DNA of 64,000 nucleotides from Omphalotus guepiniiformis (GCA_028554645.1 JAQOOI010000076.1:186001-250000), one strand, 5' to 3'. Counted from the stretch's first letter, positions 35,510-49,372 are shown. Program-made: numbers and translations. Notes: generated from the letters alone by a model not told the origin.

Positions 35510-38500
35510 TTAAAATCTCGTAGCAGGATCCAGAGGTCCCAAAGGTCCGTAACGTTCTCCATTAGCACCAGGACCAGCTCTTGGTGCACCCGGAGCCATA
35601 CTTCCGCCATAATTGGGGCTTGTTGGCGATATCAAATTATGAGGAGAGGAATTTTGATGAGGAGACGTAGATCGCGTTAGCGGAGCGTAGCCATTGCCAC
35701 TTATGTTCGCTAGATGTGTCGACGAGCTATTATCAGACAGTTGGTAGCGTGGCGTATAGGTTGGGACACTAGCTGGCGGCCGATCGTCAAAGCCCATCTC
35801 TAGCATAGCTTCCAACTCTGATGCATCAACTGTCTTCGCAGACTGCAAAGCTGTGTCTTCAGGCATTATGAGACCGGTAGGTGGCGGTGGATATTGTGCA
35901 TTATTCTCGTTGTATGCACCAATTTGCATACCCCAATGATCATCTTCCGAGGATGTGATAGAGAAAGTGTCGGAACCATCATATTGGCTGCGGGTACGGG
36001 CACTAAGCAGGTCATCGTCTCCAGCAATGTAGCCTCCAGGATGGGCTCGCTCGAACTCTTTACGACGACGCTCTTCTCTCCGAAGTTTACGTAACCGTGA
36101 CCTCTCCCAGTCTTCCCATCTCCGAAGAGGGACAGCTTCACCATGATATTTCTTGCCGCCTCCACCATGATCGTCTCCTTTCGTCTCACCCTCTACTTTC
36201 CTGCACAATTAAAATAATGACCCAACTCAATATCCATGTGCTTCGATTGAGATACCGCACGTACCTAGTTTCACCCCAGGAAAAGTCATCGAAATGCCAG
36301 AATGCATAAACAGGTAATATGAAGTTCCACACTGGCAAGGCAGCTAGATAGATCAGCATCCAGAAGCAGTAAACCACTTTCCCCGTCGTAATCAGGATTA
36401 ACACTGCTGGTAGACCCAGAACTGCGACCAACAACATCAAAGGAATTGCTTCTTCAAAGGTTTTGGGCGGATCCAATGCCATGCCCACGATTAGCATGTA
36501 AGTTAATGAGATGGCAATTGGCAGAACCACCGTTCCAAGCAGATCCATAAACACAACGAACTGCATGCTAAAACAGAACGTGCCACACAAATTCCGGACG
36601 AGGACAAGCTCCATCAAGTTGTGTATGGTGGAGTTGATCCATCGCCGGCGCTGTGATAACAGCATCGAGAAAGTATCGGGAACGACAGTCCTACACCGTG
36701 CCTGAGGAAGAAACATCATTTTTCGATTGGGGAATGTCCGAAGAAGAATGGTGGTCAAGAATCGGTCCTCTCCTAGTAGCAGTAGATTCTTTTGATGAAG
36801 TGTGGTGACTTCGCTCTGACTGTATTGCTTCACAATCTCGGGCTTGATGATGAGAGGCACCCAGTCGTCACCCGTGGACCTCCTCGCTTTCAGACGAAAC
36901 ATAGAGAAACAGCCAGGAAGACATGTAACACCACCGAATGCGGACTCGAAGGCTTTGGCAAGCTGATGGGAAATGAAGTATTCAAACACTTGAATGGCGG
37001 TCACCCACGTCTGGCGTTTGTTGGCAATGCGTGTCTCGCCGCAGACACCCATAATCATTTGATCATGGTGCATGCAGTTTACCAAAGAACCAAGCGACCC
37101 TGGAAAGACTTTTGTATCGGCATCCACCTAAACACCGAAGTCATTGAGCCGTCGATAATGGCTAAAAGAAATGGAACTAACCATCAGGCAGACTTCGAAA
37201 AAGTCTGGGGTGACACCCATAAGAATATGGATCTTTCTGAAGAGCTCGAAGTCAAGTGGCGACATGCGGTCGTTGTATGTGACGCGGGAGAAAAAGTTCA
37301 TGAGGATGAGTTGGCTATCTCGCTTTCCTCTGTTTCCGGCCTTCTTTCCAGCTGCAGCTTCTGCTTCTGTTCCACACTTGACAACGATAACCGTCGGTGT
37401 TCGACGACCGGCGACAGTGTGCATATTTGAGAAAGCGAAGTCAACATGAGATTAAAATATGCTCAGTGTAGTGACCAGCGTATACCATAGCGCGATTGAC
37501 TGCCTTTTCTCCTGACCCGACAGCCTCATACGTCATTGGAATTGGATTACCGAATCTAGGATCTGCTTCCAGTAATCCAACACATATATCTGGCGTGCTT
37601 CTCTTTTCTCCTGCGCCTGTGATCATTCCATCAGCAACGACGAAGAGCAACTTCCTTCCATCGCTATACGTTGTCTGCGATATTGAATCTAGTGTTGTTC
37701 GCAGAGATTCTTCACCTTCAGAGTAACAGGTCACTAAACAGACAGCGAACAACTCAGCACCAATGGAAGCTAGACTCATAATAGGCGCCACCGAATTTTC
37801 TGACGAGGAATTGGTCAGGGTGGTCGAGGAAGATGTAACGAGAGAGCGTGCAGATTTGTTGAAATCCTTCTTGTTGAGTTTCTTCGCAGCGCCACCTGGA
37901 CCTGCCCAAGGTGCTGTCCCATTTCTGTTATCAACAGAAACGTTGGCACCTTCTGGCATCACCGCTGGACTGATTGCGTGACGGTCAAGGTCCCTACTGT
38001 CTGGAGCGCCTGCCAAACGCTCAGAGAGGAACCAGGTGAAAATGCACGCCATGAGAAATCGTACGAGGACGAGGGCAAGAATGACAATGAGACCTGCATA
38101 GAGGAGAAGCTGGGAGGCAAAGCAGCCGGGGGTAATCTTGTCAATGTTGCCAGCGTAGTAGCGTTCTTTGAGACAAGGGACTGCGGATTTCAGATCAGAA
38201 CGACTATAGAAGAGACGAGTGCCATCTTTTCCGCTTGTTGAAGACTGAGTCTTTAAAACCGTACGGAGCGCGGCGTCAACGTTGTCGGTCGGAACCGAGT
38301 TAGGATGAAGCATCATGTAAGTGGTCATGTTTAGGACAGCGCCGTCGATGACAAGATAATTGTCTAGCGCAGCTACTTGACCCCAGTCGTAACCGACAAG
38401 AGTGCCAGTGTCCTGGAAACCAAGCTTAGAGAAGGTAGAAGATGAATTGAGATTGCCGAGGACGCAAGGATTGGTAGTAGAACAAGGAGCATCCTGTGCT

Positions 38501-39114
38501 ACACGAAAGGTAAGACCGGAGCACTCGGTAAAATCTGCAGCATCCCGGTTGAAATATTGGGTGATATCCTGACCGGAAGTATTGGATGCGATGGAAAGGA
38601 AGTTGACTTGGTTCGAACTGGCAGATGTGATGTTGAAGAGACGACCTTGAACACCTAAAGTACCAGGTTCCGTGCCTACACGGACGAACGCTTGACCCGC
38701 CTTCGAGTCTTGCGGACAGAGGACTTTCTGTGTCCCCACTGTTGCAAATCCAACAGCTCCACACAGTATTATGATTATGATACAGAGCGTCATCTTCTCC
38801 CTCCATGCCTGCCGTACAGCCTTGTCTTTAAGACCACCCACGGAGCTTAATAGAAAGCCCGGGGCCCAAAAGGTGAGAACGCGAGATGCAATGCGCCAGA
38901 CATCGGACCCATTGTAGTCAGGGTCGTCAGTGGTGCTAGAGCCAGCTAAATGAGGAACAGAGGGATTAATGAGAGGAACAGGAGCTACAGAGCGCTCTGG
39001 ACGAGTAAGAGTTTTGGCGCGACGAATGGTAGGGCCAGAGGAAGGAAGTGGTGCTCTGGTGGTGGGAACGGGGACATCAGTGAAGTCAACATTGGACTGA
39101 AAACGAAGGGCCAT
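35510..39114 (-). CDS. Chitin synthase, class IV (division 2) type
   Basis: Plasma-membrane glycosyltransferase polymerising UDP-GlcNAc into chitin. The N-terminus is disordered ([16 protein letters not shown]). Two N-terminal membrane helices flank a large luminal loop, as in Chs3-type enzymes. The catalytic part begins [22 protein letters not shown], followed by [13 protein letters not shown]. It continues with [11 protein letters not shown] (DxD-like), [10 protein letters not shown] (EDR) and [12 protein letters not shown], the product-binding QxxRW motif. A cluster of C-terminal membrane helices ends [15 protein letters not shown] cytosolic tail of about 225 residues, rich in Pro, Ser and Gly, follows. 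There is no myosin motor, which excludes classes V and VII. A conventional class IV assignment fits best. The start at 39114 excludes a short upstream in-frame extension. Confidence 0.93.
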
Positions 39115-39916
39115 TATAAACGAAAGGAAGGATTCGACACAAAGCAAACTTCGAACTCTCGAAGAGAAACAAAGCCTACAGTGCAGACCGGCTGAATGAG
39201 GACAACGCGAACGACCTCAACGACGAGGAGGACGTGAGTGGATGATGAGAAGCGTGGAAATATCGTTACCATTGACCAATTCTGGTAATCACTCTTATAA
39301 TACTGCCGCCCCACCGCCTTATTTATCAATCCAAATCTCATTCCGGTAGAAAGTTCAATTCGTTCTACGTACATTCCACCCTTCATCTTTATATTACCGA
39401 ATTGTATTGCATTACCTACAAAGGTATTCACGACGTAGGCTGGGCAATAAAACCAGAGTACCAGATCGCAAGGCGCACTAATCCAACCAGAACTAAGTAT
39501 GTCGTAGACAGACGTACTCTAGAGCAATAAAAAGAAAATTCAAGCTGGGTAACGAAAGGAAGCTGAAACGAAATGTAACAGAAGCGCATTGATCTTGTCC
39601 CCGGTACGTCTGGGAAAGCGTCTCAAAAGAACGATGTTTACGGGTGAAAGTTCATGTGGAATGCGGCAAGTCCTAATCTATGGCAAGGGTGTGTTGCAGA
39701 GCTGTGGATTGGAGGGGTATATGCTTGGTGTGAAGAGAATAAAATGTCAAGAATAGATGAATAAGGGTAGTGGGAAAAGGAGAGGACAGAAAGGCTAAAT
39801 TTACTACGTGTAGGTTGTCATTGGAATAGGTCATCATCAACCGTCGTCTCTTCGTCAAAAGTATTGTCTTGAGAATAATCAACAGTAAGTGCCACTGCAT
39901 CCCCTTCAAAATGCTG
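39115..39916. promoter_or_regulatory. Chitin-synthase promoter and transporter 3' region
   Basis: An 800-bp gap. A minus-strand ORF of about 105 codons (39114-39431) overlaps the chitin synthase leader and has no coding character. No RNA gene seen. Confidence 0.5.
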
Positions 39917-41589
39917 TCATGAAGCAGCACTAGTTTCAGAGCTCACGCTAAGCCGACTAGGCGGTGGACGCAGGCTGGGGGACGGAGCTCGCGATGGTAC
40001 ACGTGAAGATGGCAAAGAAGCATAAGGCGAGCCATAGGGCGATTGATTATACCTATGTGTATCTCGCATATCTGTGAAGGCCGTCCCCGCATCTCTGTTG
40101 TCCATACTGCTGCTCAGGCCAAGAGCATTGGCAAGCATTCGTGGGCTACCAAAAGGCGAGGGTTTCTTCGCGAACTCTCCGATGATGGGTTCTTTTGAAT
40201 CCACAGGAGTGAAGGGGGTGTTATGGCCAGACTGACCAGTGAGTACAATAGACACAAAGGGTTCTTTGCCTGCGGGCTGGTTGTACATCCACGTAGCACA
40301 TAGCACCGTTGTGGCACCGATGATGAAGGAAGGGGTAATCCGAAAGTCAAACAGGAATACAGAAGCGAGGAAGGACAGCACAATGGAAAGACTAGTGGCA
40401 AAGCCCTTCAATATGTTGTCCGAGTACTTGATGACAATCGCGGTAATGAGCCCACCGAACACTTGTATGGCTACAGTGGCCCATGCCCATGCACCGAAGT
40501 TCTTCAGGAGACTAGAGAAGAATCCCCCTGAAGGAGAAGGCGTCGAGGAGTAAAGAATGGGCAAAAGAGCGGGGATTACTGAGAAGAGCGATAATTGCAC
40601 GTTGCGCACCCAGAGATCTGCCTTTGAATTCTTGAGCACCATCTCAAAGTACACTCCAGCAAGACCCGAGGTGAAGCATGCAGCTGTTACAGCTCCAAAC
40701 CCTTTCAAAGGGCTCATGACATGTATGTGGATCGGAGCGGAGTCGTGAGCACTCCCGACCGGCTGGTTGACCGGTTTGGAACTAGAAGAGGTCTGAATCT
40801 GAACAATGCCGACACCGATTGCCAAGCAGAAGAGGGAAAGCCACTTCGTAGTTGTCAATCTTCGCCGCAGCAATGCGACTGAGAAAGCGGCCGTAGTCAA
40901 AATCTTCATTTGATAGGACACTTGGAAGGAAGCAACAGGCAGATTGCTGATGGCGACAAATTGCAGGGAGTTCTGTACGACATACAGAATTGCAGGAATG
41001 GATAACTTCCAACAGTCCGGGCTAAATATTTCTCCACAAAGGTACCAGAAAGGCGGCGTCCATGGATATGGCAGTGCACATATGATCTCCCAAAAAGATT
41101 TCCTGCGCCAGGGAGTGTCCGCGACTTCTCGCACTCGCGCTAGGGCAATAATGAATGATATGGAACCTTTCAGCAACTCATTGAGAAGAACAGCAGAAGC
41201 AGGGGAGTATGCAAGCGATGGTGGAGTGGAAACCCGTGAATAGTGCATGACAATCGAGAGCGCAGCATTCTGGACAGCCAGAGTGACTAACCTGAAGAAA
41301 GTTCGTCAAAATCAAGAGGATGAAGCACAGGAATTCAATTCACGCACGAAACGTATTTCAGGGGCATACCACATATCGTAGGCGTGAAAGCCTCACTACT
41401 TGGGGACGTGCTGAGAGGAAGCGAGTCCTTTGCAGAATAAGACACAGCCGTAGGAGGTAACAAAGGTGTCAAACGAGGGCTTGGGGAAAGATGGGGACCG
41501 TTGTAAGGACTGCCCAGGCTAGCTGAACCCTGAGAGGCGGCAAGGGACGAAGACGAACGAATCGAGGGGTTAGGACGATGATGCATCAT
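39917..41589 (-). CDS. Nucleotide-sugar transporter (UDP-Gal/UDP-GlcNAc, SLC35A type)
   Basis: Golgi or ER antiporter exchanging UDP-sugar for UMP. A first exon (MMHHRPNPSIRSS) carries a Ser/Pro-rich cytosolic leader ending MPLKYVS. It joins to LVTLAVQNAALSIVMHYSRV, the first membrane helix. Family landmarks follow: SAVLLNELLKG, FWYLCGE, AILYVVQNSLQFVAISNLP, FQVSYQMKILTTA and TTTKWLSLFCLAIGVGIVQ. FTSGLAGVYFEMVLK, WVRNVQLSLFS, GGLITAIVIKYSDNILKGFA and SLSIVLSF complete the set, about ten helices. The C-terminal tail is Ser/Pro/Arg-rich. The start is the first in-frame ATG; an upstream TTG is not a start here. Substrate within the UDP-hexose class cannot be told from sequence alone. The neighbouring chitin synthase makes UDP-GlcNAc attractive but unproven. 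Confidence 0.88.
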
Positions 41590-42662
41590 GAGGGAATAGC
41601 TCTGAGACAAAGACGACGGCGAAAAAAAGCCTTTTGACAGATACTAGGGCCAAAATACGGTACGTATTATGCCGACAAACTAGCCACTAGAGAAAGAATG
41701 TTGATTAAAATTTTTGAACCAAGAGCAATGAGACTCAGGAGGAAGATTCATACCGGTACGACGGACCCGGAGAGATAATTTATACGTGAATCACGGGCTG
41801 GCAGAAAAACAGCCTTTTGAAAAGAGATAAGGAGAACGCCAACGCTGGAGGGGACGACGAGCAGAGGCAGGAAGGTAACGTCGAGAACAACGAACAAACC
41901 TCAGCCGAAGTTTATGTCAGAGAATTCTGTTGCACAAAACCGAAGTTCGGCTTTTTCCCACACTGCAAAAATATTAAAATTATATTGAATTTCAACCAGT
42001 TACACTTGGATGCACACTTGGATGTGCACAGAGTCTCATTTCTGTCCGCAGCTTTGCTATGCTTGGAAGCTGGAAGTATGTATATGATACACTCTATCTA
42101 CAGCAAGTAGCGACAACTTACAGTGCTTCTGCAGCACGATATCCGAGTCGCTCACCCCCTCTAAGCGGTGGAAACACAGAAATAGGCAGGAAGACGAAAG
42201 GGCTCGACTGATCACTGTCAAGTATGTATATGATCGAGTAGGGCTGTTGTCATCGGCGGCAACCGTGTCAACGAATTCATAGTACTCCTATCTCTCTAAT
42301 AGCACGTAAAAAACCGGCGTTTGCCCAAAGATTTTGAACATTTCAGACTAATCTGATCTAAGCACCAATTGTTTCCACTGTGCAGCGATAAAGATAAGGT
42401 CCTTCACAAGTACTTGAGTAAGTTGAATGTAGCAAAGTGACGATTCTTCCGACCTTTGAAAAATATTCATCACGCAAAGGAATTCGAAGCGGATTCGAAG
42501 CGAAGCACTGCCACCGGAGAACAAAGGCCAGCTGTACTAGTAGTGCCAACAGAGCACCTAACCCTATAGTATTACGCGGCGCTGCGTGGTCCCTGGACAG
42601 TGGACACCCTCCTTCTTTACCATCCGTTCTACAAAGCTACGTCTCTGCCGGACAGAGTTCAG
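41590..42662. promoter_or_regulatory. Long divergent intergenic region
   Basis: About 1.07 kb between the transporter and the GHKL-ATPase gene. A plus-strand ORF of 97 codons (41817-42110) begins with charged residues but lacks support from codon use or flanking splice signals. I see no RNA gene or repeat. Confidence 0.45.
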
Positions 42663-45600
42663 ATGGCATTACAAGTTAGAAATCAGTTGGTGCGCGTCAT
42701 CCAGACTTGCTTCTGATCTTCATCTCATTGTACCTTCATTGTGTTCAATGTCTAGTGGGACAGTGGCTATGACGAGTCAGTCGAAGTCAATCAACGAGCA
42801 TTAATCGACAAAGTTTTAGCTCGCTATTCTGGAGAATTTACTGTATTTCGTGAACTGCTGCAGAACTCTGACGACGCGCAATCGAATGCGGTTGAGATCC
42901 GATTTGAGACCAAAGCCTACTTGGACAGAAAAGCGAATTTGGACGATGCAATCCTGGAGGGTTCTGTTGGTCAAAGCAGTCCGACGTCGACGAGTCTCCC
43001 CAACTTGAAGACTGCACTCGTATGTTAAGACACACGATTCTCGTATTGTGTGACAATGAAAATTGGTATAGGTGCACCAGTGGACTTTCAAAAACGATGG
43101 CATTGCATTCAGGGACGAAGACTGGAACCGGCTGAAGAAGATTGGTTAGTCCCTACAATTAACTATCTTTGTTCTTGACAGTCCAAACTGATACTCTGCT
43201 TAGCCGAAGGAAATCCAGACGAAGAGAAGATAGGAGGTGTGTCATCAACCAGTGCATGTTTCCGAGGTGATCTGATCACCGTGTTTCTCTCCAGCTTTTG
43301 GTGTAGGCGAGTAGCTCGGTACTGTTAGCCTCCGTGCGCAACTCACATCTCTTTAGGGTTCTACAGTTTATTCTCGGTCACAGAGGAACCTTTCGTGACT
43401 TCTGCAGGTAATTCGTTACAGTGTCTTGAGTTGGCCTGTGTTGCCTGACCCAATTCAACAGGTCAATGGATGGGATTTCATTGGAAAAAGGATCAGTTAT
43501 TCGCCCGTAGAGGAAAGCTGCCCGATGCTCACGAACCGTCGAGATGGACTTCTTTCGAAATGGAGCTCAGGGAGGATACTCCGATCCCCATAGCTTTTGA
43601 CTTCACTCGATTTCTTGCATCGTCCATAACCTTCATGTCACACTTGTCAGAAGTCTCCGTTTATTTTGATGATAAACGACTTGTCAAACTTATCAAGTCG
43701 CCTGGACTTCCGAAAGAACTCGGTCTCCAGAAATCTCTCAAGCCTAATAGCTCCAGAATGATGACAGTCAACAAGTTGCGATCAACATGTACACATCTTG
43801 ACTGCCGTCGGTCTCTTCTCTTCATGCTGACCCGTGTTGGTTTTAGCTTTGACCATCAAGGCTGAAGTGATGCGATGGGTGTATACTTCAGGCTCAGAGA
43901 AACCGCCACCTCCCTCCGCCGTCAAACCTATAAAGTCTACCAATCAAGGCGGCTTCTTCGCATCTCTATTTTCAGGATTTGGCACAAGCAATCCCGCGAC
44001 CCCGAGGCCGGCAACCCCTGTAGAAACACCGAAACCCGCAGACCCTTTAGAGGTCGACACAACTAGCATCGTCTTGACCGTTTTTTCTGCCGATGTCGAT
44101 GTACACTTAGATCAGAAACTCGCCCTGGAATTGCATCGGTCGACGAAGAAGAGTCCACCGAAGAAGTTAAAGTATGAAATAATTTATGTCCGTACTTAAT
44201 TATTTCTTGGAAGACACGAAGTTGACAGCGATAGATGTATACTGGACTAGATGAATACAACGCCAGTAAAGCTGAGGATGAGCTGCAAACCTTCGCCACC
44301 TCAGGGAGCATTTTTCAAGGTTTACGTGCAGATCTCGATGGGTGCGTGCTACCACATCTTCTTTACGCCTCGTACTTGACAGCTTTTTCAGGATGGGCTC
44401 GGCGCGAATATTCATTGTCAGACCATTGTCTCTATCTCGTGGTTGATATTAACTGAGGGTATTTTACGCTGTTGTAGGGGCATGCGACGGGCCAAACGAC
44501 AGGAATAGGGGGTCATATGAGTGCGAACCGTCGTGTCCATCAGCTCTGGATTTGGTTCTGACTTGTCTGATATGAGTGCTCGTTTTTTACCAACAGTGGA
44601 GCGGGAGTCACTTGATCTTATGTGAGCGATCATTCCACCTGAAGCTCTTCCTTCTTGACAAATATACGTCCGTTCAGGGATCGTAATGTTGCTGGTGAGC
44701 TCAAACTCGATAACAAATTCTTCCATTTCTCACTTTCAATCACCAGTCTGGAATAGGGAACTTTTACATATTGGTGGATTCGTTTCCCGTGCTATTTATG
44801 AGTTCGAGATGGACAATATCACGCAGCTCGCCGAAGGTGTATCTTCAACTTCTGCCCAACTAGAAAAGAAGGACGTACAAGTATGGCTGATGAATCGTGT
44901 CGTCCACGTTCTCAAATTCTTCACTTTCCATCAGTCTACCCCTTCTGCGGACGTGTCGAGTTTGCTTGAGTCTGCATTCTTCTCTTGCGCGAATGGATTT
45001 CGTATCCTGTCATCGGTCGGCATACGAGATGCTGCCGATATCCGCCTGCCTGATGCTCAGTTCTCTTCGTTTCTGCGAGACTTGCCTGTTTTGCCACAGG
45101 AGATCATGTCAGGAGCTCGTCCAATGATTACTGCGTTGCAGAATCGGAAGCTGGTCAAGCCCATTATGTTCAATGACGTCTTGAAAGAGTTGAGCTCTCG
45201 GCCACTTACGGAGGATGAATCTATCGCATGTTTGACGTGGTGGATTAAAATCAATGCAGAAGGGGACAACTCTCGGTTATTTAACATCAGAACTCAGTTG
45301 CTGGATGCTGCGGTGCTCACAGTTGGCATTCCGGGCAGTTCAGAGGAAAGGCTGGTACCCTTAAACTCTATTCAGCTCTTCCATAATCCCCGAAGCGTTG
45401 CGGGTAGTATTCCCCTCGATGCACCATATCCTTCGAACATGCTTCCACCTTCCATTTCCCGGAAGTTCACTCCTAATGATCTGTCTCGCTCTTTTCCATG
45501 GAGTGAATTGACTATCTTAGAATGGGTGAAGTTCGTTGTCACTTCGCCATCTACGACTGTAGAATATAATATCAACCTTTCGGCTTCATGGGCCGAACGC

Positions 45601-48600
45601 GTACTTGGAGTTCTTGTTCGAGCATGGTCATCACTGTCGGGCCAAATGAAGGGTGACATTGTTGAACTTCTACAAAAGACGACATGTATGCCCACATCTA
45701 ACGGAATGAAGGCTCCTGAAGAAGCGTACTTTGCAAATGCAGATATATTCCACGACCTTCCCATAGTGAAGTTGCCTTCAGGAAACCTTGTCAAAGGCTC
45801 CACTGAGAGAGTTTTAACAGCCCTTGGCGTACGAAACCATGTAGATTTGCAGATAATCTTCACTCGGTAAGCTTCGCGTTGACGGTATGCAGATAATGAT
45901 GGCGCTAAATGTTTTGCAGGATGGTCAGAACAAACGAATGGACTATATCGGACCTGATCAAATATCTCGTTTCTGTACGAGACTCCTTGAGCACCGAAGA
46001 GATGACAAGACTGAAGATGACACCTGCTTTCTCCGCCGAGACAGTGTCTACCGAGAGCGGGAATGCGAAAGTCAAGCGATACAAAGCTGATCAGCTTTAT
46101 GAACCGGTCTCTACGTTGAAGCAGCTTGGTCTGCCCGTCTTGGACTGGGGAAAAAAAATAAAATGGCGTAGCACATCGGAAGAGGGTTGGTGTGCCACTA
46201 CCAAGTCTTGATTACAGATCATTGATCACGAGTTCTAGCCAAATTACTGTATGAAGTTGGACTTCAGAGGTATCCTCCACTACGAGTCATCGTTGAGCTC
46301 TGCGCGAGTCATGATCCTGAAATTCGTACCATTTTTCTCAATGTACGCTGCAACGCAACTGACATCACGCGCTAGATTCGAAGCTTGGCTTTCAAATATC
46401 TTCTTGATAACATAAAGACCAAGTATGAGAGTTATACCGTCGCAGACTTCCACAATGTCAAGTTCATTCCAGCCATAAAAGGCTCTGCTCCCTATTTGGG
46501 CTCTCCAGAAGAAGTGAATATTATGCACACTCACCTCACCCGCACACGGCTAATTTACTTTCCAGGTGTTCTCAAGCTCTGACTGGGCCGTTTTGGGGCT
46601 CCCCGTCTTAAGTTCTGCACTTGGACCAGATGTTGGAATTAAATTACAGCTTCGAGAACACCCTACAAGCGCCTTTTTGGTATCCTTTCTCGAAAAGACT
46701 CCTCCGCGGGACGAAACGCAGGCACGCAAGTACTTCAGTATTCTAGCCGGTCGAGTTCCAGGTTCGATTTTTAGACTCCTTGTGTTGTTAACGTGCTTTT
46801 GAGTCCCTCCAGATTTCAGCTCTTCACAACTCGCTCGAATGTCCCAATTGCCGATGATACCTACCAGGGAGAAGAAAGGGGATGGTTTTCAATTGCAGAA
46901 CATGCGGCCCAGCCAGTGCTTTTTCGGACAAGAAGGACAAGAGGGGTTCCATTCCAAGCTTTTTGTCTTTATCGACTTCGGGGCAACTGCAAACTCATTC
47001 CTCAGTGCGTGTGGTGTTAAAAGAGAGCCCAGGTACAGTATCTACGGCCTATCTTGTTCTCTCCACGCTCATCTTTCGTACAGCGTGGAGGAAGTTGCGC
47101 AGATGTTGCTTGCAGATCCCCACAAATTCTATGAGCTGGCAGGCGGGCCCAATAGGTATCTCAACGGATCTCGAGATTTTATGTACTATTCTGACAGTTC
47201 AATAGCTTTCTTAGCGAACTACGCAACATCGCGGTCAACAGCCGTCTGCTGTCGAATGGAACTTTAGCCAGACTTAAGAAAGCCCCCGTGTTGCTGGCAT
47301 CGCAGCGCAAGCTAAGCAAGAACGAGAAGCAGGCGAACCATGTCGACGAAGAAGACGATTGGGATGTGCAGTACGACCTTAAACAACCATCCCAAATCGT
47401 CATTGCAGATGATACAAATGCCCTTCAACTCTTCGGAGACGCATTATTTACCGCACCGCAGGAAGACATTCTGGAGGGTATGACCTATGACACATATCTC
47501 TATGATTTCCTCAAATGATTCCCTCGTTTCAAGGGTTCTATCTGCTCTTAGGGGCCGTACGCCTTAGCTCCCTGGTTAAAGAGGAATATCGTGTCTCGGG
47601 CGAGAGCAAGAGTTCGCAGAAAGCAAGCAAAATCCAAATGCTTATATTAGAACGACTCCCACTCTTCCTGCACGAACACACGCACGCGAAGACGAAGGCA
47701 TCTTTCAGTTGGCTAAGCACTAATGGTAATTTTGTAGTCAAGACGTTTGGGTCGATATCAGTCGTCAAGTCGCTCCGTTTCGGGAACCTCGCCCTGTCTA
47801 AAACTCAGTCGGCATCTGCTGTGGGCAAGAGACTTAATTTTGGGCCGATTCAGATATGGCTCGCTGAGAACATTGAACCAGATATGTACGAGTGAGTAGT
47901 TCACTGTGGCTAGTTCGGTCTTCCTATGATGGATTGATAAGATAAATGAATTAGGATTGCAACGTCGTTCAACCGGCTCTTCTTTGAGTCGCCGAAAGCA
48001 AATGACGCACTGTTATTTATGACGATCTTGTCGACAGACCTTCAAGCGCTCAAGCGACGAGGATATAACGGTGAGCTCTGATAGTCCATCTTCCTTCGTC
48101 GTCTTATATGTGTTATGTACCACCAGTCGAACGAATTGAACGAAAATACCGAGAGCAGCGGGCCGAGCAGCGCAAAGCTGCCGAAGATGCCAAAGCGCAG
48201 GCCCTCATATCTAAACCCCCTGCAGCATCCCCAGCACCCGCGCCACTGCTTCCGGGTTCGTTTCCGACTATGACTGTTTCCGAGCCGCCAGAGGCTCCAC
48301 ATGAAGCGATGGACGGTCCTGAAAAGGCGACTGGTAGGCCGAGCTCAGTGTTGAGTCCTTTGCGACAATTAGGGAAGAGGCTAGGACGAAAGGGCCCCGA
48401 GGCACAACTGGAGTTAGAACAGGTTGAAGAAGGTACCGGCTTGACGACTCGCACTGGAACCTCTATTCCACCTCAGGGTACCACACAGCTGGGAGAAGCA
48501 AATCCGGGATCAGAACAAGTTAAGGGACTCCAAACTGGAGCTCACACCGGGAATACGAGACAGGGCACGACACCGTTGGGGGACATATGTAAGGTGTTTA

Positions 48601-49372
48601 TCCAACGCAAGGTGTCTTGTCTCATTTGGTAATTCCTAGCTGCTAATATTGACATGGCCATCAAAGCCTGCCGACCTGAATCTGGGTTTTTGCTGAGGAA
48701 CAGAGAGCGAATGCAGAAAGTCACAGAGTCATTGAACGAGGGTTACTGCGACATTTCTGGCTATGCCGAAGATCTGATACAAATCGGCAAAATGGGTTCC
48801 GTCAGCGTATATATTTCGAGAGGTAGACATAGTCTTCATCAGCAAAGTCATCCACACTGACCCTTGCGAATTTACAGAGGTCCCTGACAAGGACGACTTT
48901 ATGAAAGCGAGACGCGCACCACTAGCACGTTTTATTCATATCATGACATCTCTCGCACAAGTATACGAGCTTCCACTAACATCTCTCCATCTGTTTTACG
49001 ATCTAAGTGGACCAAAGATTGCTTTCAATAGAGATGCTTCCATCTTTCTCAACTTACGATATTACCAATCTTGGCGTAAGTCTCTTGCGCTGTGAAATCC
49101 AAACACTGACATATGATCCGCGACAGACGACCATGAAGTATCTATTGGGAAATATAACACTGCACTCGTGTCCTGGTTTGCATCAATCTTTATATTCGCA
49201 TGAGAAGAGGCACTCACAAGCAAGTGACAGGTTCTTCACACTGGCTCATGAGATAGCCCACAATCTAGTTCAGCAGCATAATTCGGAGCATGAATTCTAC
49301 TTTTCAGCGATTTGCGAGAAGTATATCATTGATCTTGGCTCGATGTTGGCGAAGGAAGATGGCGCGAGATGA
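42663..49372 (+). CDS. Sacsin/Hsp90-like GHKL-ATPase protein (DUF3684 type) with C-terminal HExxH motif
   Basis: A very large multi-exon gene of about 1700 codons. The domain start is clear: WDSGYDESVEVNQRALIDKV, then ARYSGEFTVFRELLQNSDDA, which holds the GHKL N-box. FKNDGIAFRDEDW (G1-like), GAFGVGFYSLFSVTEEPF (G2) and WTSFEMELRE follow, as in sacsin and Hsp90 ATPase domains. The middle shows conserved blocks GHATGQTTGIGGHMSA and VAVWNRELLHIGGFVSRAI. The far C-terminus reads ARFIHIMTSLAQVYELP and then AHEIAHNLVQQHNSEHEFYF. The fungal family is one I associate with Pfam DUF3684; the biological role is unknown. The start is uncertain. The best guess is MALQ (42663-42674) spliced at 42756; only sequence from 42756 is certain. 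No frameshift was found, given short introns. Confidence 0.85.

Noticed and set aside
41817..42110. Plus-strand ORF of 97 codons in the intergenic gap
   Set aside because: No recognisable domain, no supporting splice signals and no conserved composition.
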